Of a DNA stretch of 64,000 nt, positions 41,801 through 50,404 are shown piece after piece. Source of the stretch: Uliginosibacterium paludis (lineage in GTDB: Bacteria > Pseudomonadota > Gammaproteobacteria > Burkholderiales > Rhodocyclaceae); assembly GCF_039631355.1 (NCBI RefSeq), contig NZ_JBDIVF010000001.1, forward strand, positions 62,001 to 126,000, in the 5' to 3' direction. Every line of letters starts with the position of its first letter. The stretch's first letter is position 1. A program made the translations under genes and the position numbers. The notes beneath the pieces are model-generated. The model saw only the letters and a program-made list of their open reading frames with translations. It had not been told where the DNA came from and ran no database searches.

Positions 41801-44569
41801 TCAGGGCTGTCTGCTGGCGCGCGGAACCGGGTCCGGCGAGAAGATGGCCTGATCTGAATCGAGACTGGGCTTGAGGTAATCAAGCAGGGCATCGATATCC
41901 TGCCCGGCCGAAACCCGCTCGGTACCGTCACGGAATACGAGGAATCCGTCGCCGCCTTCGGAGAGGAAGTTGTTGACCACCACCCGGTACTTCGCGGCCG
42001 GATCAATCGGGCTGCCATTGAGGCTGATCGCACTCACCCGTTCGCCCGCCGGAGCAGAATCCTTCCAGACATAGGTGAAGCCTTTCGAGGGCTGCAGGAA
42101 GCGCGGCGAATTCATGCCGGCTGTCATCTGCTGCTCCAGCACCGCCTTGATCTGGGCGCCGGTGAGTGTCATCACGACCAGGGTGTTGCCGAAAGGCTGG
42201 GTCGAGAACACCTGACCATAGCCCACCGCACAGGGCGACGCACCCTTGCATTCGAGATCGGCACGAATGCCTCCGTCATTAAGGAAGGCAATCACCGCAC
42301 CACCCTTGTCAGCGGGGCTGGCTGCCACCAGCTGTGCGTCGGAGATCAGGCGGCCGATGCTGCTGTCGGAGCGCGTATCGCCACGCTTGAAATCTGCCGT
42401 GATGCGCGCCACGGTCTTGCCGGCCTTGGGTGCGACCGCTGCCACATAGGACGCCACCTGTCCGGCGATCACCGCATCGGGCTGGCTGGCCAGGATGACC
42501 GGGCTGTAAGCGGGCGGCAGCAGGCGCGCGACCTGCAGGCGCTGCAGCTTGCTGGTGCGCTCGCTCACCACCGGCAGATTGATGCTGGTGCTGCGCTGAC
42601 GATCCACATCCTGCGTGCGCGGATCAAGCACCAGATCCACGACCGACACGCCGCGGCCGTAGTTCGTGGCCTGGATCACCACACGGCCATCGATCAGGCA
42701 GCGGTAACCCTTGTGAGTGTGGGCAGAGAAGACGACGTCCACATCCGGGCTCAGGCGCTTGTTGATGTCGAAGATCTCGCCTCGTGCGTCCGGGCAGCGG
42801 GTGTCGTTCCAGTCGGCAGGCTTCGCTTCCGATCCGGTATCGCCTCCTTCGTGAATCATCGCCACAATGGCTTTCACGCCGCGCTTCCTGAGCACGGCGG
42901 CCGCCTTGTTGATCGTCTCGGCTTCGTCATCGAAGCGCAGGCCGGCAATCGAGCTCTTGACCACCACATTCGGCACGTCACGCGTCACCACGCCAACGAA
43001 CGCGACCGGAATGCCCTTCACGCGCTTGATGGTCCAGCTCGCGAATACCGGCTTGCCGTTGTCCGCCTGGATCACGTTGCCGCCGAGCAGCGGGAAATGC
43101 ATCCCGGTGTAGCGACCGTCGGCACAGGTGGCGGCAACGTCATTGGGTCGGGTCGCGGCACAGCCGCCCTTCTCCAGACGCTTGATTTCGGCCAGACCGG
43201 CATCGAACTCATGATTGCCGACAATGCCGACATCCACACCGATGCGGTTCATCACCTCGACGGTGCTCTCGTGACGGAAGAGCGTGGAAGGCAAGGGTGA
43301 GGCACCGAAGAGATCGCCCCCCGAGAGGACAAGACTGTTGGCAGCCCCCTTGCGCAATTCGTGGATCATGCCGGAGAGCGCGGCAGCGCCACCCACCGGC
43401 AGACGGAAGCGCTGCTCGGGGATGACCTGGTCGATCCACGACAGGGTGAGGTCTCCGCCTTCGAGATTGCCGTGAAAATCATTGAAGGCGATCAGGCGCA
43501 ACGGCACGCCGGCCTTTGCCGACTTGACCGGATCAGGCCAGACAGCCTTGATGGCTTGCGCCAGACGCGCGCCGGCCAGTGCAAGCTCTGCCTGCTTGTA
43601 TTGCTCGGCCCGCTTGAAGTAGGCATCGTTCATGCCGACGGCATCCCAGTTCGGCACCGAGGGACCACTTTCCTGAGGTGCGCGCGGGGTGTAGCTCAGG
43701 CCGGCATAAGCCGTCTTGCCGGTTTCAACGACCTCGCTGGCCCACTGCTGGGCCCAGCCCGAAACATCGCCGGGGCTCACCGCAACCTGGCGCGCACGCG
43801 CTAGCGTTTCAGCGAAAGACTCGCCACCGTTTTCCAGCCGCTTGGGGATGCTGTCCCAGTAGGCGTGCAAACGTTTGCCGCCGTCATAAATCTTGTTGCC
43901 ACCGGCGGAGTCGGTCAGCGGATCGATGCCGCCTGCGTCCGGGTCCACCGGCTTGCCCTGCGCATCCAGGTAAATGGATTCGATGTGCAGCGGCTGGTGC
44001 AGATCGCCCACATAATGCGCGAGCAGCATCAGTGCCTCGCGCTTGTCGGCAATCGAGAAAGGTGCGGGCGGCTTGCCGCCCTTGAGCTTGGTGATCATGG
44101 CGCTGATGGCATGCACCACGTCATGATCGTTCGCGCCGGCAAAATGCGCGTCGTAATGGTCGCGCTGCGGCGCGATATCGGCATAGTGGTACTGACTGTG
44201 ACACCACTCGTTGCCCTCTGCGCTGCCGCATTGCGTCCAGTTGGCCTTCACGAAAGCGATGATGCGTGCCTCTTCCTCCCGCGTGCTGAAAGGCATGCAT
44301 TCGGCAAAGCGCTGCGGGTTGGTCTGATAGCTGAAATTCACGCCATCCTTCGAAGTCGTGCCCTTCACGCAATCCGCCCAGACCGCCACGGTCTCGAGCG
44401 TCATCCCGCCCAGGGTCTTCTTCACCATCTCGCCGGCGTGGCTGCCTTCGAGCAGGCGGTCGGCAATGGCGCCCACCGCCTGGTGGCCGGCCGAACTCCA
44501 GGCCAGCACGACCCCCGGGAACAGGGCCAGCGTCATGACACCGGCAACCTGCAGCATTTTCGCTTTCAT
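41801..44569 (-). CDS. S1/P1 nuclease fused to 5'-nucleotidase
   Basis: 922 residues from ATG 44569 (GGAG six bases upstream). A signal peptide ends at ALA, leaving Trp24 as the mature N-terminus, as required in S1/P1 zinc nucleases. All zinc-type ligands can be placed: W24, H29, D66, H128, H185, D189, H195, H235 and D239. From about residue 355 a complete 5'-nucleotidase follows: metallophosphoesterase motifs FNDFHGN, SGGDLF, GNHEFDAG and AHTHKGY, then the C-terminal substrate domain (FLNDGGIRADL, NNFLSEGGDGFLVF). One periplasmic or secreted protein could therefore cut single-stranded nucleic acid to 5'-nucleotides and dephosphorylate them to nucleosides. Last gene of the exbD-tonB-receptor-exbB unit; exbB ends 14 bases upstream. 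Confidence 0.93.
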   Translation of the reverse strand: MKAKMLQVAGVMTLALFPGVVLAWSSAGHQAVGAIADRLLEGSHAGEMVKKTLGGMTLETVAVWADCVKGTTSKDGVNFSYQTNPQRFAECMPFSTREEEARIIAFVKANWTQCGSAEGNEWCHSQYHYADIAPQRDHYDAHFAGANDHDVVHAISAMITKLKGGKPPAPFSIADKREALMLLAHYVGDLHQPLHIESIYLDAQGKPVDPDAGGIDPLTDSAGGNKIYDGGKRLHAYWDSIPKRLENGGESFAETLARARQVAVSPGDVSGWAQQWASEVVETGKTAYAGLSYTPRAPQESGPSVPNWDAVGMNDAYFKRAEQYKQAELALAGARLAQAIKAVWPDPVKSAKAGVPLRLIAFNDFHGNLEGGDLTLSWIDQVIPEQRFRLPVGGAAALSGMIHELRKGAANSLVLSGGDLFGASPLPSTLFRHESTVEVMNRIGVDVGIVGNHEFDAGLAEIKRLEKGGCAATRPNDVAATCADGRYTGMHFPLLGGNVIQADNGKPVFASWTIKRVKGIPVAFVGVVTRDVPNVVVKSSIAGLRFDDEAETINKAAAVLRKRGVKAIVAMIHEGGDTGSEAKPADWNDTRCPDARGEIFDINKRLSPDVDVVFSAHTHKGYRCLIDGRVVIQATNYGRGVSVVDLVLDPRTQDVDRQRSTSINLPVVSERTSKLQRLQVARLLPPAYSPVILASQPDAVIAGQVASYVAAVAPKAGKTVARITADFKRGDTRSDSSIGRLISDAQLVAASPADKGGAVIAFLNDGGIRADLECKGASPCAVGYGQVFSTQPFGNTLVVMTLTGAQIKAVLEQQMTAGMNSPRFLQPSKGFTYVWKDSAPAGERVSAISLNGSPIDPAAKYRVVVNNFLSEGGDGFLVFRDGTERVSAGQDIDALLDYLKPSLDSDQAIFSPDPVPRASRQP
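43867..43878. promoter_or_regulatory. Intragenic GCAAACGTTTGC palindrome
   Basis: A perfect 12-base copy of the operator-like palindrome lies inside the S1/P1 part of the fusion gene (codons for Gly-Lys-Arg-Leu-His). The codons do not force the palindrome. It could be a regulator-binding site within the unit or chance. Confidence 0.4.
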
Positions 44570-44583
44570 CGCTTTCTCCACGT

Positions 44584-45231
44584 TCAGGCTGCAGCAGCCT
44601 GGGGTTGGATGCGTGCGGGCTCGCGACCGCCCCGGACGCCCGAGCCTTCACCTGCCACCGCACCGGCCTGATCCAGCGCCATGACCTTGAGCTGCTCGTT
44701 GATACGCTCCACGCGTTCACTGAAGTAGTTGTGGAACACGAGGCAGACCACGGCGATCCCGATACCTGCCGCGGTCGCGAACAGTGCGGTGCCGATCCCC
44801 TGGCTCACCGCCTGCGGATCGGACACGCCCTGGGAAGCCAGCGCGTTGAAGGTGTCGATGATGCCCAGGATGGTACCGAGCAGGCCGAGCAACGGCGAGA
44901 GCGTGATGGTGGTATCCACCATCCACAGCAGGCGCTTCACCCCGGCTTGCTGGGTGAGGTAGAGCGCCTGCACCTTGCTCTCGAAGGCATCCTTCTCGAG
45001 CCCCTTGAGCGCAAGCATGCCACCGATCAGGCGGGCATGCGGACAGGACGAACCCTTGGTTTCCTTGAGAACGGCCTGTTCGTCACCCTTGGCCAGCAGG
45101 CCGAGCAGACGCTTGCGCGAGCGCTCGATGTAGCTGTAGTAGATGAAGCGCTCGATGATCACTGCCACTGCAACGAGCAGCAGCACGACCATGAAGCCCA
45201 GAACGATTTCGTGCAGTAGATTGAAGTTCAT
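44584..45231 (-). CDS. exbB: ExbB-type proton-channel protein
   Basis: 215 residues, MotA/TolQ/ExbB family with three membrane helices (about 8-28, 107-130, 150-172) and the conserved core TLSPLLGLLGTILGIIDTFNAL. With ExbD it powers TonB by the proton gradient of the inner membrane. It is placed between the receptor and nuclease-nucleotidase genes rather than beside exbD, so the energising complex is split around the receptor. The Ala/Gly-rich tail is cytoplasmic. Confidence 0.93.
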   Translation of the reverse strand: MNFNLLHEIVLGFMVVLLLVAVAVIIERFIYYSYIERSRKRLLGLLAKGDEQAVLKETKGSSCPHARLIGGMLALKGLEKDAFESKVQALYLTQQAGVKRLLWMVDTTITLSPLLGLLGTILGIIDTFNALASQGVSDPQAVSQGIGTALFATAAGIGIAVVCLVFHNYFSERVERINEQLKVMALDQAGAVAGEGSGVRGGREPARIQPQAAAA

Positions 45232-45259
45232 GATGCTTGGTTCCTGATGAATCGGTGAC

Positions 45260-47575
45260 TCAGTAATCGACCTGGAAGGTCACGCTGGCAAAGCGCGGAG
45301 CACCTGCATAAACGTAGGTGCTGCCGGTCGTGGAGGAAATCTGGACGCTGGAACCGCTGCCCAGGCTGGTGACCCAGTACTTCTGGTTGGTCAGGTTGCT
45401 GACGTTGAAGCGCAGGATCGGGTTCTTGAAGTAGCCTTCGACGTTGTTGGCGATCTTCCAGGCCGCGTTGAAGTCGAGCAGGGTGTAACCCTTCACTTCA
45501 GCGTCATTGACCATGGTCAGGAAGCGCTTGCCGGTGTACTTCGCCGTCAGGTTCAGCAGGACCGGGCCGGTGACGTACTGCACGGAGGCTGAAGCCATGT
45601 GCTTGGGCGTGTCCGGGAACTGCTTGCCTGCGGTGGCGTAGTAGCTGGTGGCGCTGGCCAGCATGTTGTCATTGATGGTCGACTTCGTGTAGCTCAGCGA
45701 GCCGTAGAAACTCAGGCCGTTCCAGGGCGAAGTGCCACCCTCGAGCTCGACGCCCTTGACGGTGGAATCCCCCACGTTCCAGTCGTGCGTGATGCCTTCG
45801 ACCGGATCCCAGCTCGAAGCGATGCGGTTCTTGTAGTCCATGTAGAAGACCGTCGCCGAAGCCTTGTACCAGTCACCCGAGAAGCGCGTACCCATCTCGT
45901 AGTTGGTGGTGGTTTCCTGCTTCACGCTGAGCGGTGCGGTCTTGGTCGCGTTGATGGCCAGGTTGCCGTAGTCGAAGTTGCCCGGCGTCTTGAAGTTGCG
46001 GGTCACGCTCGCAAAGCCCTGGGTCCGGTCGGTGAACTTGAAGGAACCCGACAGGCCCGGCAGGAACTGGCGATAGCTCTCCTGGATGCGGTAGTAGTAG
46101 TTGCCGGAGTAGGAGCCCGAGTAGCCGAGGTTCGGGTAGTTCTGGAAGTCACGGCGTACTTCGCGCCAGCTCAGCGAGGGGGTGATCTGCAGGCGGCTGT
46201 TCATCAGGTCGATGGTGTCCTGCGCGAACACGCTGTGTGCATTGGTGATGGTCTTCCAGTCACGGCCCTGTGCAGGCGTGCCATCGGCCATGTTGTAGAG
46301 ATTGGCCTCGATCCAGGGATCGAAGGTGCCGGAAGCATCCAGCTTGGTGTAAGGCTGAGTCTGACGGTGACGTGCACGCTCGGCCCAGACGCCGTACATG
46401 ATCTGGTGATTGTCCAGCGTATGGGTCACCTTCGTCGTGATGCCGGGGCGATTGGTTTCGGTCACGCTGCTGCGCACGCCATAAACCGTGTCGAGCCGGT
46501 CACCGTCGCCGTTGAGGTCGCCAATGCCGCCATGGACGAGCGTGCTGGCCGAAGCGCTGGTAGAGGTGCTGCTGGTGCCTTCCTTGAGGGAATACAGGCC
46601 GGTCGAACCACCGTAGCCCCACCAGTAATACGGCTCGATGTCGAGGCGGGTTGTCGAGGTGAGCTGGAGGTTGGCCTTCGGGGTGATCAGGAAGTTCTCG
46701 AAGGGGTTGCGTGCGGTGTCGTAGTAGTTGGAGCTGGGCGTCGTGCCGCTGGCGAACTGGGTGTAGCCGTAGTCATACTTGTAGCCGGTGGTGTTCCACA
46801 CGGCCGGCGTCTGGCTCATGTAGTTGTGGTTCATCATCCAGTTGTACATGAAACCGCTGCTGAGCTTGGAGCCCTTGCCCAGATCGTATTCAGCCTTGGC
46901 GTCGATGTGCTCGCGCTGTGCTTCACCCTCGCCCTTCCACTTGTCGGCAGCGGTGGTGGAGTAGGAGATGAAGCCCTTGAAATCGCCGATCTTGCCGGTG
47001 TCATAGCGCATGAAGGTGCGGCGATAGTCGAGCTGGCCAAGCGACTGGGATACGCGGAAGCGGCGCTTGTCTTCGGCGCCGCATGACGACATGCCGATGT
47101 TGCCGCCGGAGGCGCCCACGTGCGGTGCTTCGTTGTCGGTACCGCCCTGGGTCACGAAGAGTTCGCAGGTATTCTCGTTGTCGGTGAACTCCTGCGGATA
47201 GACCGCGAAGCTGCCCGAATCATTGACCGGCGCGCCGTCGATGGTGAAACCCATCTGGTCACTGTTGAAGCCGCGTACGCGCAGCGAGCCCCCCCACATG
47301 CCGGTGCCGTCGATCGACATCGCATTCACGCCCGGCAGCAGGTTCAGACTCTGGAAAGCATTGGCAGTCGGCCGCGACTTTTCCAGCTGTGAGCGGGTCA
47401 CCGTGCTCTTGCCCTTGGGCGTGTCCTCATCGACCAGCAGGCCGGTGCCGAGCTTGTCGCCCTCGCCGGTCACGGTCACCTTGCCTGCGTCAGTGGATTC
47501 CTGTGCGTAGAGCTGTCCTGCCGCGAGGAAGGTAATGACCGCAAGGCTCAGGGGTTTCAGTTTGAATGTCCGCAT
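45260..47575 (-). CDS. TonB-dependent outer membrane receptor, probably for nucleic-acid fragments
   Basis: 771 residues. Signal peptide to about residue 24 (LYA), a TonB-box-like segment (GKVTVTGEG), the plug (STVTRSQLEKSRPTANAFQSLNLLPGVNAM...GSLRVRGFNSDQMGFTIDGAPVND) and a complete 22-strand-type barrel ending SVTFQVDY with terminal aromatic, as barrel assembly requires. Two close Cys residues (ENTCELF and MSSCGAE) could form a plug disulphide. The ligand is inferred from the neighbours: nucleases, nucleotidase and nucleoside importer. No STN domain, so no surface-signalling role. Its dedicated exbB, exbD and tonB genes surround it. Confidence 0.9.
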   Translation of the reverse strand: MRTFKLKPLSLAVITFLAAGQLYAQESTDAGKVTVTGEGDKLGTGLLVDEDTPKGKSTVTRSQLEKSRPTANAFQSLNLLPGVNAMSIDGTGMWGGSLRVRGFNSDQMGFTIDGAPVNDSGSFAVYPQEFTDNENTCELFVTQGGTDNEAPHVGASGGNIGMSSCGAEDKRRFRVSQSLGQLDYRRTFMRYDTGKIGDFKGFISYSTTAADKWKGEGEAQREHIDAKAEYDLGKGSKLSSGFMYNWMMNHNYMSQTPAVWNTTGYKYDYGYTQFASGTTPSSNYYDTARNPFENFLITPKANLQLTSTTRLDIEPYYWWGYGGSTGLYSLKEGTSSTSTSASASTLVHGGIGDLNGDGDRLDTVYGVRSSVTETNRPGITTKVTHTLDNHQIMYGVWAERARHRQTQPYTKLDASGTFDPWIEANLYNMADGTPAQGRDWKTITNAHSVFAQDTIDLMNSRLQITPSLSWREVRRDFQNYPNLGYSGSYSGNYYYRIQESYRQFLPGLSGSFKFTDRTQGFASVTRNFKTPGNFDYGNLAINATKTAPLSVKQETTTNYEMGTRFSGDWYKASATVFYMDYKNRIASSWDPVEGITHDWNVGDSTVKGVELEGGTSPWNGLSFYGSLSYTKSTINDNMLASATSYYATAGKQFPDTPKHMASASVQYVTGPVLLNLTAKYTGKRFLTMVNDAEVKGYTLLDFNAAWKIANNVEGYFKNPILRFNVSNLTNQKYWVTSLGSGSSVQISSTTGSTYVYAGAPRFASVTFQVDY

Positions 47576-47649
47576 GATTGGCTGCCTTCAATAGATGTGG
47601 GAGCTGATGGGTTGGGTGGTTGGGTGTGTTGAACGATTCGTATCGGGTA

Positions 47650-48345
47650 TCAGCTGCCTTCCAGCAGATACTCGATGGCGATGACAAAACGGTGAGAGGA
47701 CTTCCCTGCAAAAGCGTCTGGCGGGAAAGACGGGTAGTGACCGCCGCGCACCGTGCGCAGCGCCTCCTTGTCGAGCAGGGGCGAATCCGCGCCCTGCTCC
47801 ACGCCGGCATCCAGCAACTGGCCCTGGCGATCGATCTCCATCCAGACCTTCACCGTGCCGGTGGGCCGGAGCTGACGCGCCTCGCGACTGTTCGGATAAC
47901 GCTTGATGCTATTGACATAGGCACGCAGCTGACCGGCGTAGGAACTCTCAAGGTTCGCGTTCGCGGCAGGCCGCGGTGCGGGCGCCGGGGGCGGCGGTGC
48001 GGGCGGCTGCGGCGCAGGCTGGACCGGAGCGGGCGCCGGATCCGGTGTTGCGGTCAGGCTCGGCACGGGCGTCTGCGGCGCGGGCGTCGGCGTCTGGGCC
48101 TGAACCGGCCGAACCACAGGCCTGGGCTCGGGCGGGCGCGGCGGCTCGGGCTTGGGTGGCGGAGGCGGCTCGGGCAGCGGAGGTGGCGGCAGCTCTTCCA
48201 TGGTGATCACGGTTTCGTCCTGCAGGGCCGCCTTGGGTGCCGGGGCCGGCAGGTGATGCCAGCTCAGCCACAGGGCGATCATGACGAGGACGGCGCCACC
48301 GGCAGCTGCGGGATCCCGCCGTTCGTAAAGATCATCGAAGACCAT
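47650..48345 (-). CDS. tonB: TonB energy-transducing protein
   Basis: 231 residues. One membrane helix near residues 14-30, a Pro/Glu/Lys-rich periplasmic spacer (PPPPLPEPPPPPKPEPPRPPEP and more, to about 125) and the C-terminal TonB domain (PTGTVKVWMEIDRQGQLLDAGVEQ...FPPDAFAGKSSHRFVIAIEYLL). The domain contacts TonB boxes of receptors. Its ATG shares one base with the exbD stop (TGATG), so it is coupled to it. Confidence 0.92.
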   Translation of the reverse strand: MVFDDLYERRDPAAAGGAVLVMIALWLSWHHLPAPAPKAALQDETVITMEELPPPPLPEPPPPPKPEPPRPPEPRPVVRPVQAQTPTPAPQTPVPSLTATPDPAPAPVQPAPQPPAPPPPAPAPRPAANANLESSYAGQLRAYVNSIKRYPNSREARQLRPTGTVKVWMEIDRQGQLLDAGVEQGADSPLLDKEALRTVRGGHYPSFPPDAFAGKSSHRFVIAIEYLLEGS

Positions 48346-48758
48346 CAGTTCACCCGCTTGGTCGCAAAGGTCACGGACTCGATGCCCTCACCGCGAATGG
48401 CGTCCATCACATTGACGATGTTCCGCCACTGGACTTCCTGATCCGCACTGATGATGAATCGCTTCTCGGGCTCTTGCTTGTGCGCGGCAAGCGCCGCGGC
48501 ACCGAGCTGCTCGATCGACAGGTGCTGGCCATCGAGCGCCACGCTGCCATCGGCCTGCAGGGAAACCACGAAGGGAGGCTTGCTGTTCACCGCGCGGGGC
48601 GCGGTCGTGCTGTCCGGCAGCGAGGTCTTGAGCCCGAAAGCAGGGATCACGTTCAGGCTGATCAGAACGAAGAAGATCAGCAGGAACATCATCACGTCGA
48701 TCATCGGGATGATTTCAATGCGGGCTTTGCGTTGAACCGGCTCTTCAAAATGCAACAT
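48345..48758 (-). CDS. exbD: ExbD-type proton-channel protein
   Basis: 137 residues. A short cytoplasmic N-terminus, one helix carrying the essential Asp (IEIIPMIDVMMFLLIFFVLISL) and a periplasmic domain with FIISADQEVQWRNIVNVMDAIRGEGI. With ExbB it converts proton flow into TonB movement. First gene of the receptor unit, directly behind an operator-like palindrome at 48787. Confidence 0.93.
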   Translation of the reverse strand: MLHFEEPVQRKARIEIIPMIDVMMFLLIFFVLISLNVIPAFGLKTSLPDSTTAPRAVNSKPPFVVSLQADGSVALDGQHLSIEQLGAAALAAHKQEPEKRFIISADQEVQWRNIVNVMDAIRGEGIESVTFATKRVN

Positions 48759-48786
48759 GATGGGATCAGCTTCTAAAAGTTAATTA

Positions 48787-48798
48787 GCAAACGTTTGC
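48787..48798. promoter_or_regulatory. LacI-type operator upstream of exbD
   Basis: Perfect palindrome GCAAACGTTTGC, 29 bases before the exbD start, within a likely core promoter (TTTACT at 48802-48807 as -35). The sequence equals the core of the E. coli PurR site (ACGCAAACGTTTGCGT), the style bound by LacI-family proteins. Confidence 0.7.
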
Positions 48799-48975
48799 GG
48801 AAGTAAACTTCCATCCAGCACTTCACTGTTCATACAGCAAGATGCTTGCCAGTCCGGTGCCGTATGGATGAGCTCCGGAAAATATTCATTCAGCACCGCC
48901 TCCGACGCATGCCCTGCACCATCAAGAACTTCTCCAGCGCGAAAGCGGGGCGCCGGATTGCCACAAAAATCACAG

Positions 48976-48987
48976 GCAAACGTTTGC
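48976..48987. promoter_or_regulatory. Second LacI-type operator upstream of exbD
   Basis: An identical palindrome 189 bases from the first, equal to 18 turns of 10.5 bases. Two in-phase sites would favour DNA looping by a tetramer or bridging dimers. Confidence 0.65.
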
Positions 48988-49182
48988 GGTTGTCGGGTTT
49001 GCAGGAAGAAATCGTTTGGCATGTCCTGATTCAGCAAAAAGAATGCCAGCGTGCTGTTACAGAAGAATGAATCGACAGCGCTCACCAGAGGGCGTTTTGC
49101 CGACTCGGGAGGAATGCGGCAGGCGACGGGCCGGTTCTGCCCGTTCATCCTGGTGCAATTTCTTCTGACTTGGTGCATGCGC

Positions 49183-50403
49183 TCACCACATCGCCTGGCC
49201 ATGCGCCAAGGCTGGCACACCGAGGTGGCGGGCGAGCGTCTGGCCCAGATCCGCAAAGGAGGTGCTCACGCCGGCAGCCTTGCTCACCGTGCAAGCCGGT
49301 CCGGTCAGGATCAGTGGCACATGCTCGCGCGTGTGGTCGCTGCCTGGCCAGCCGGGGTCACAGCCGTGATCGGCACTGAGCGCCAGCAGGTCACCCGGTT
49401 TCAACGCTGCCAGGAGCTGCGGCAGAAAAGCATCGAAGGCCCGCAGGGCGGCAGCGTAGCCCGCAATGTCACGACGATGGCCGTAGAGCATGTCGAAGTC
49501 GACGAGATTGGCGAACACCATGCCGCCGTCATGACACTGGTCCATTGCGACGAGCGTGGCTTCACACAAGGCCGCATTGCCTTCTGCCGGATGATGATGA
49601 CTCACGCCACGGCCCGCGAAGATGTCCCGGATCTTGCCGACCCCATGCACTTCACGCCCTGCCCCGGCAAGCACGTCCAGCAGGGTGTCGGCAGGAGGCG
49701 GCGTGGTGTAGTCATGCCGGTTTCCGGTGCGGCGGAAGCGCAGGCCCGAGCCTGCGGGCGCATCCGCGAAAGGACGGGCAATCACGCGTGCGATATTGAG
49801 TTCGTCGAACACGCGCTTGGCTTTCTCGCAGATGTCATACAGCCGCTCGAGACCGAAGTGCGTTTCGTGCGCCGCGATCTGGAAAACGCTGTCGCTGCTG
49901 GTGTAGCAAATCGGCCAGCCGCTGCGGATGTGGGCTTCGCCCAGCTGCTCGATGATTTCAGTGCCACTTGCATGGGTATTGCCCAGGCTGCCGGTCAGGC
50001 CGCACGCCTCAAGCCAGCGGTTCATCTGAGCCTCGGGAAACACGGATTCGGCACTGTCGGGCCGACGCGGAAAGTACCCCCAGTCGAAGGCAACCGGGCA
50101 ACCCATGAGCTCCCAGTGACCACTGGGAGTGTCCTTGCCCAGGCTGGCCTCGCGCGCCGCCCCGTACACCGCCTGCGGCCAGGGTTGCACATCGAGGCCC
50201 GCCGGCCATTCACCGCTCGCGGCATGGGCAGCCTGCGGAAGCCCAAGCCGGCAGAGGTTCGGCAGGCTCAGCGGCTCGCCTTGCGCTGCGCACCAGTTCG
50301 CGATGCGGCCCAGCGTGTTGGCGCCAGCGTCGCCATAGGCCGCGGCATCCGGCGTCGCGCCCAGACCGAAGGAATCCAGAATGACGACAATTGCGCGCCC
50401 CAT
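49183..50403 (-). CDS. deoB: Phosphopentomutase DeoB
   Basis: 406 residues, alkaline-phosphatase-like metalloenzyme. It interconverts (deoxy)ribose 1-phosphate and 5-phosphate. Motifs are VVILDSFGLGATPDA, MFANLVDFDMLYGHRRD and LLALSADHGCDP with DHTREHVPL. Last gene of the operon that begins at 59508; it starts one base after deoA. Confidence 0.95.
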   Translation of the reverse strand: MGRAIVVILDSFGLGATPDAAAYGDAGANTLGRIANWCAAQGEPLSLPNLCRLGLPQAAHAASGEWPAGLDVQPWPQAVYGAAREASLGKDTPSGHWELMGCPVAFDWGYFPRRPDSAESVFPEAQMNRWLEACGLTGSLGNTHASGTEIIEQLGEAHIRSGWPICYTSSDSVFQIAAHETHFGLERLYDICEKAKRVFDELNIARVIARPFADAPAGSGLRFRRTGNRHDYTTPPPADTLLDVLAGAGREVHGVGKIRDIFAGRGVSHHHPAEGNAALCEATLVAMDQCHDGGMVFANLVDFDMLYGHRRDIAGYAAALRAFDAFLPQLLAALKPGDLLALSADHGCDPGWPGSDHTREHVPLILTGPACTVSKAAGVSTSFADLGQTLARHLGVPALAHGQAMW

Positions 50404-50404
50404 C

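Larger units (their letters stand above)
48759..49182. promoter_or_regulatory. Control region between exbD and deoB
   Basis: 424 bases that separate the end of the deo operon from the start of the receptor unit. It contains two GCAAACGTTTGC palindromes, 189 bases apart, and no convincing gene (a minus frame at 48780-49256 is composed of odd, low-hydrophobic sequence and covers both palindromes). A TTTACT/AATTAA-like promoter straddles the first palindrome on the minus strand. Confidence 0.6.

Noticed and set aside
45599..47086. Long plus-strand frame opposite the TonB receptor
   Set aside because: Its sequence is Arg/Val/Gly/His-rich without domains, and the receptor on the other strand is complete.
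48780..49256. A 158-residue minus-strand frame covering both exbD operators
   Set aside because: The sequence is Arg- and Cys-rich, has no domain, and its repeated PQTFA segments are simply translations of the palindrome; treated as control region.
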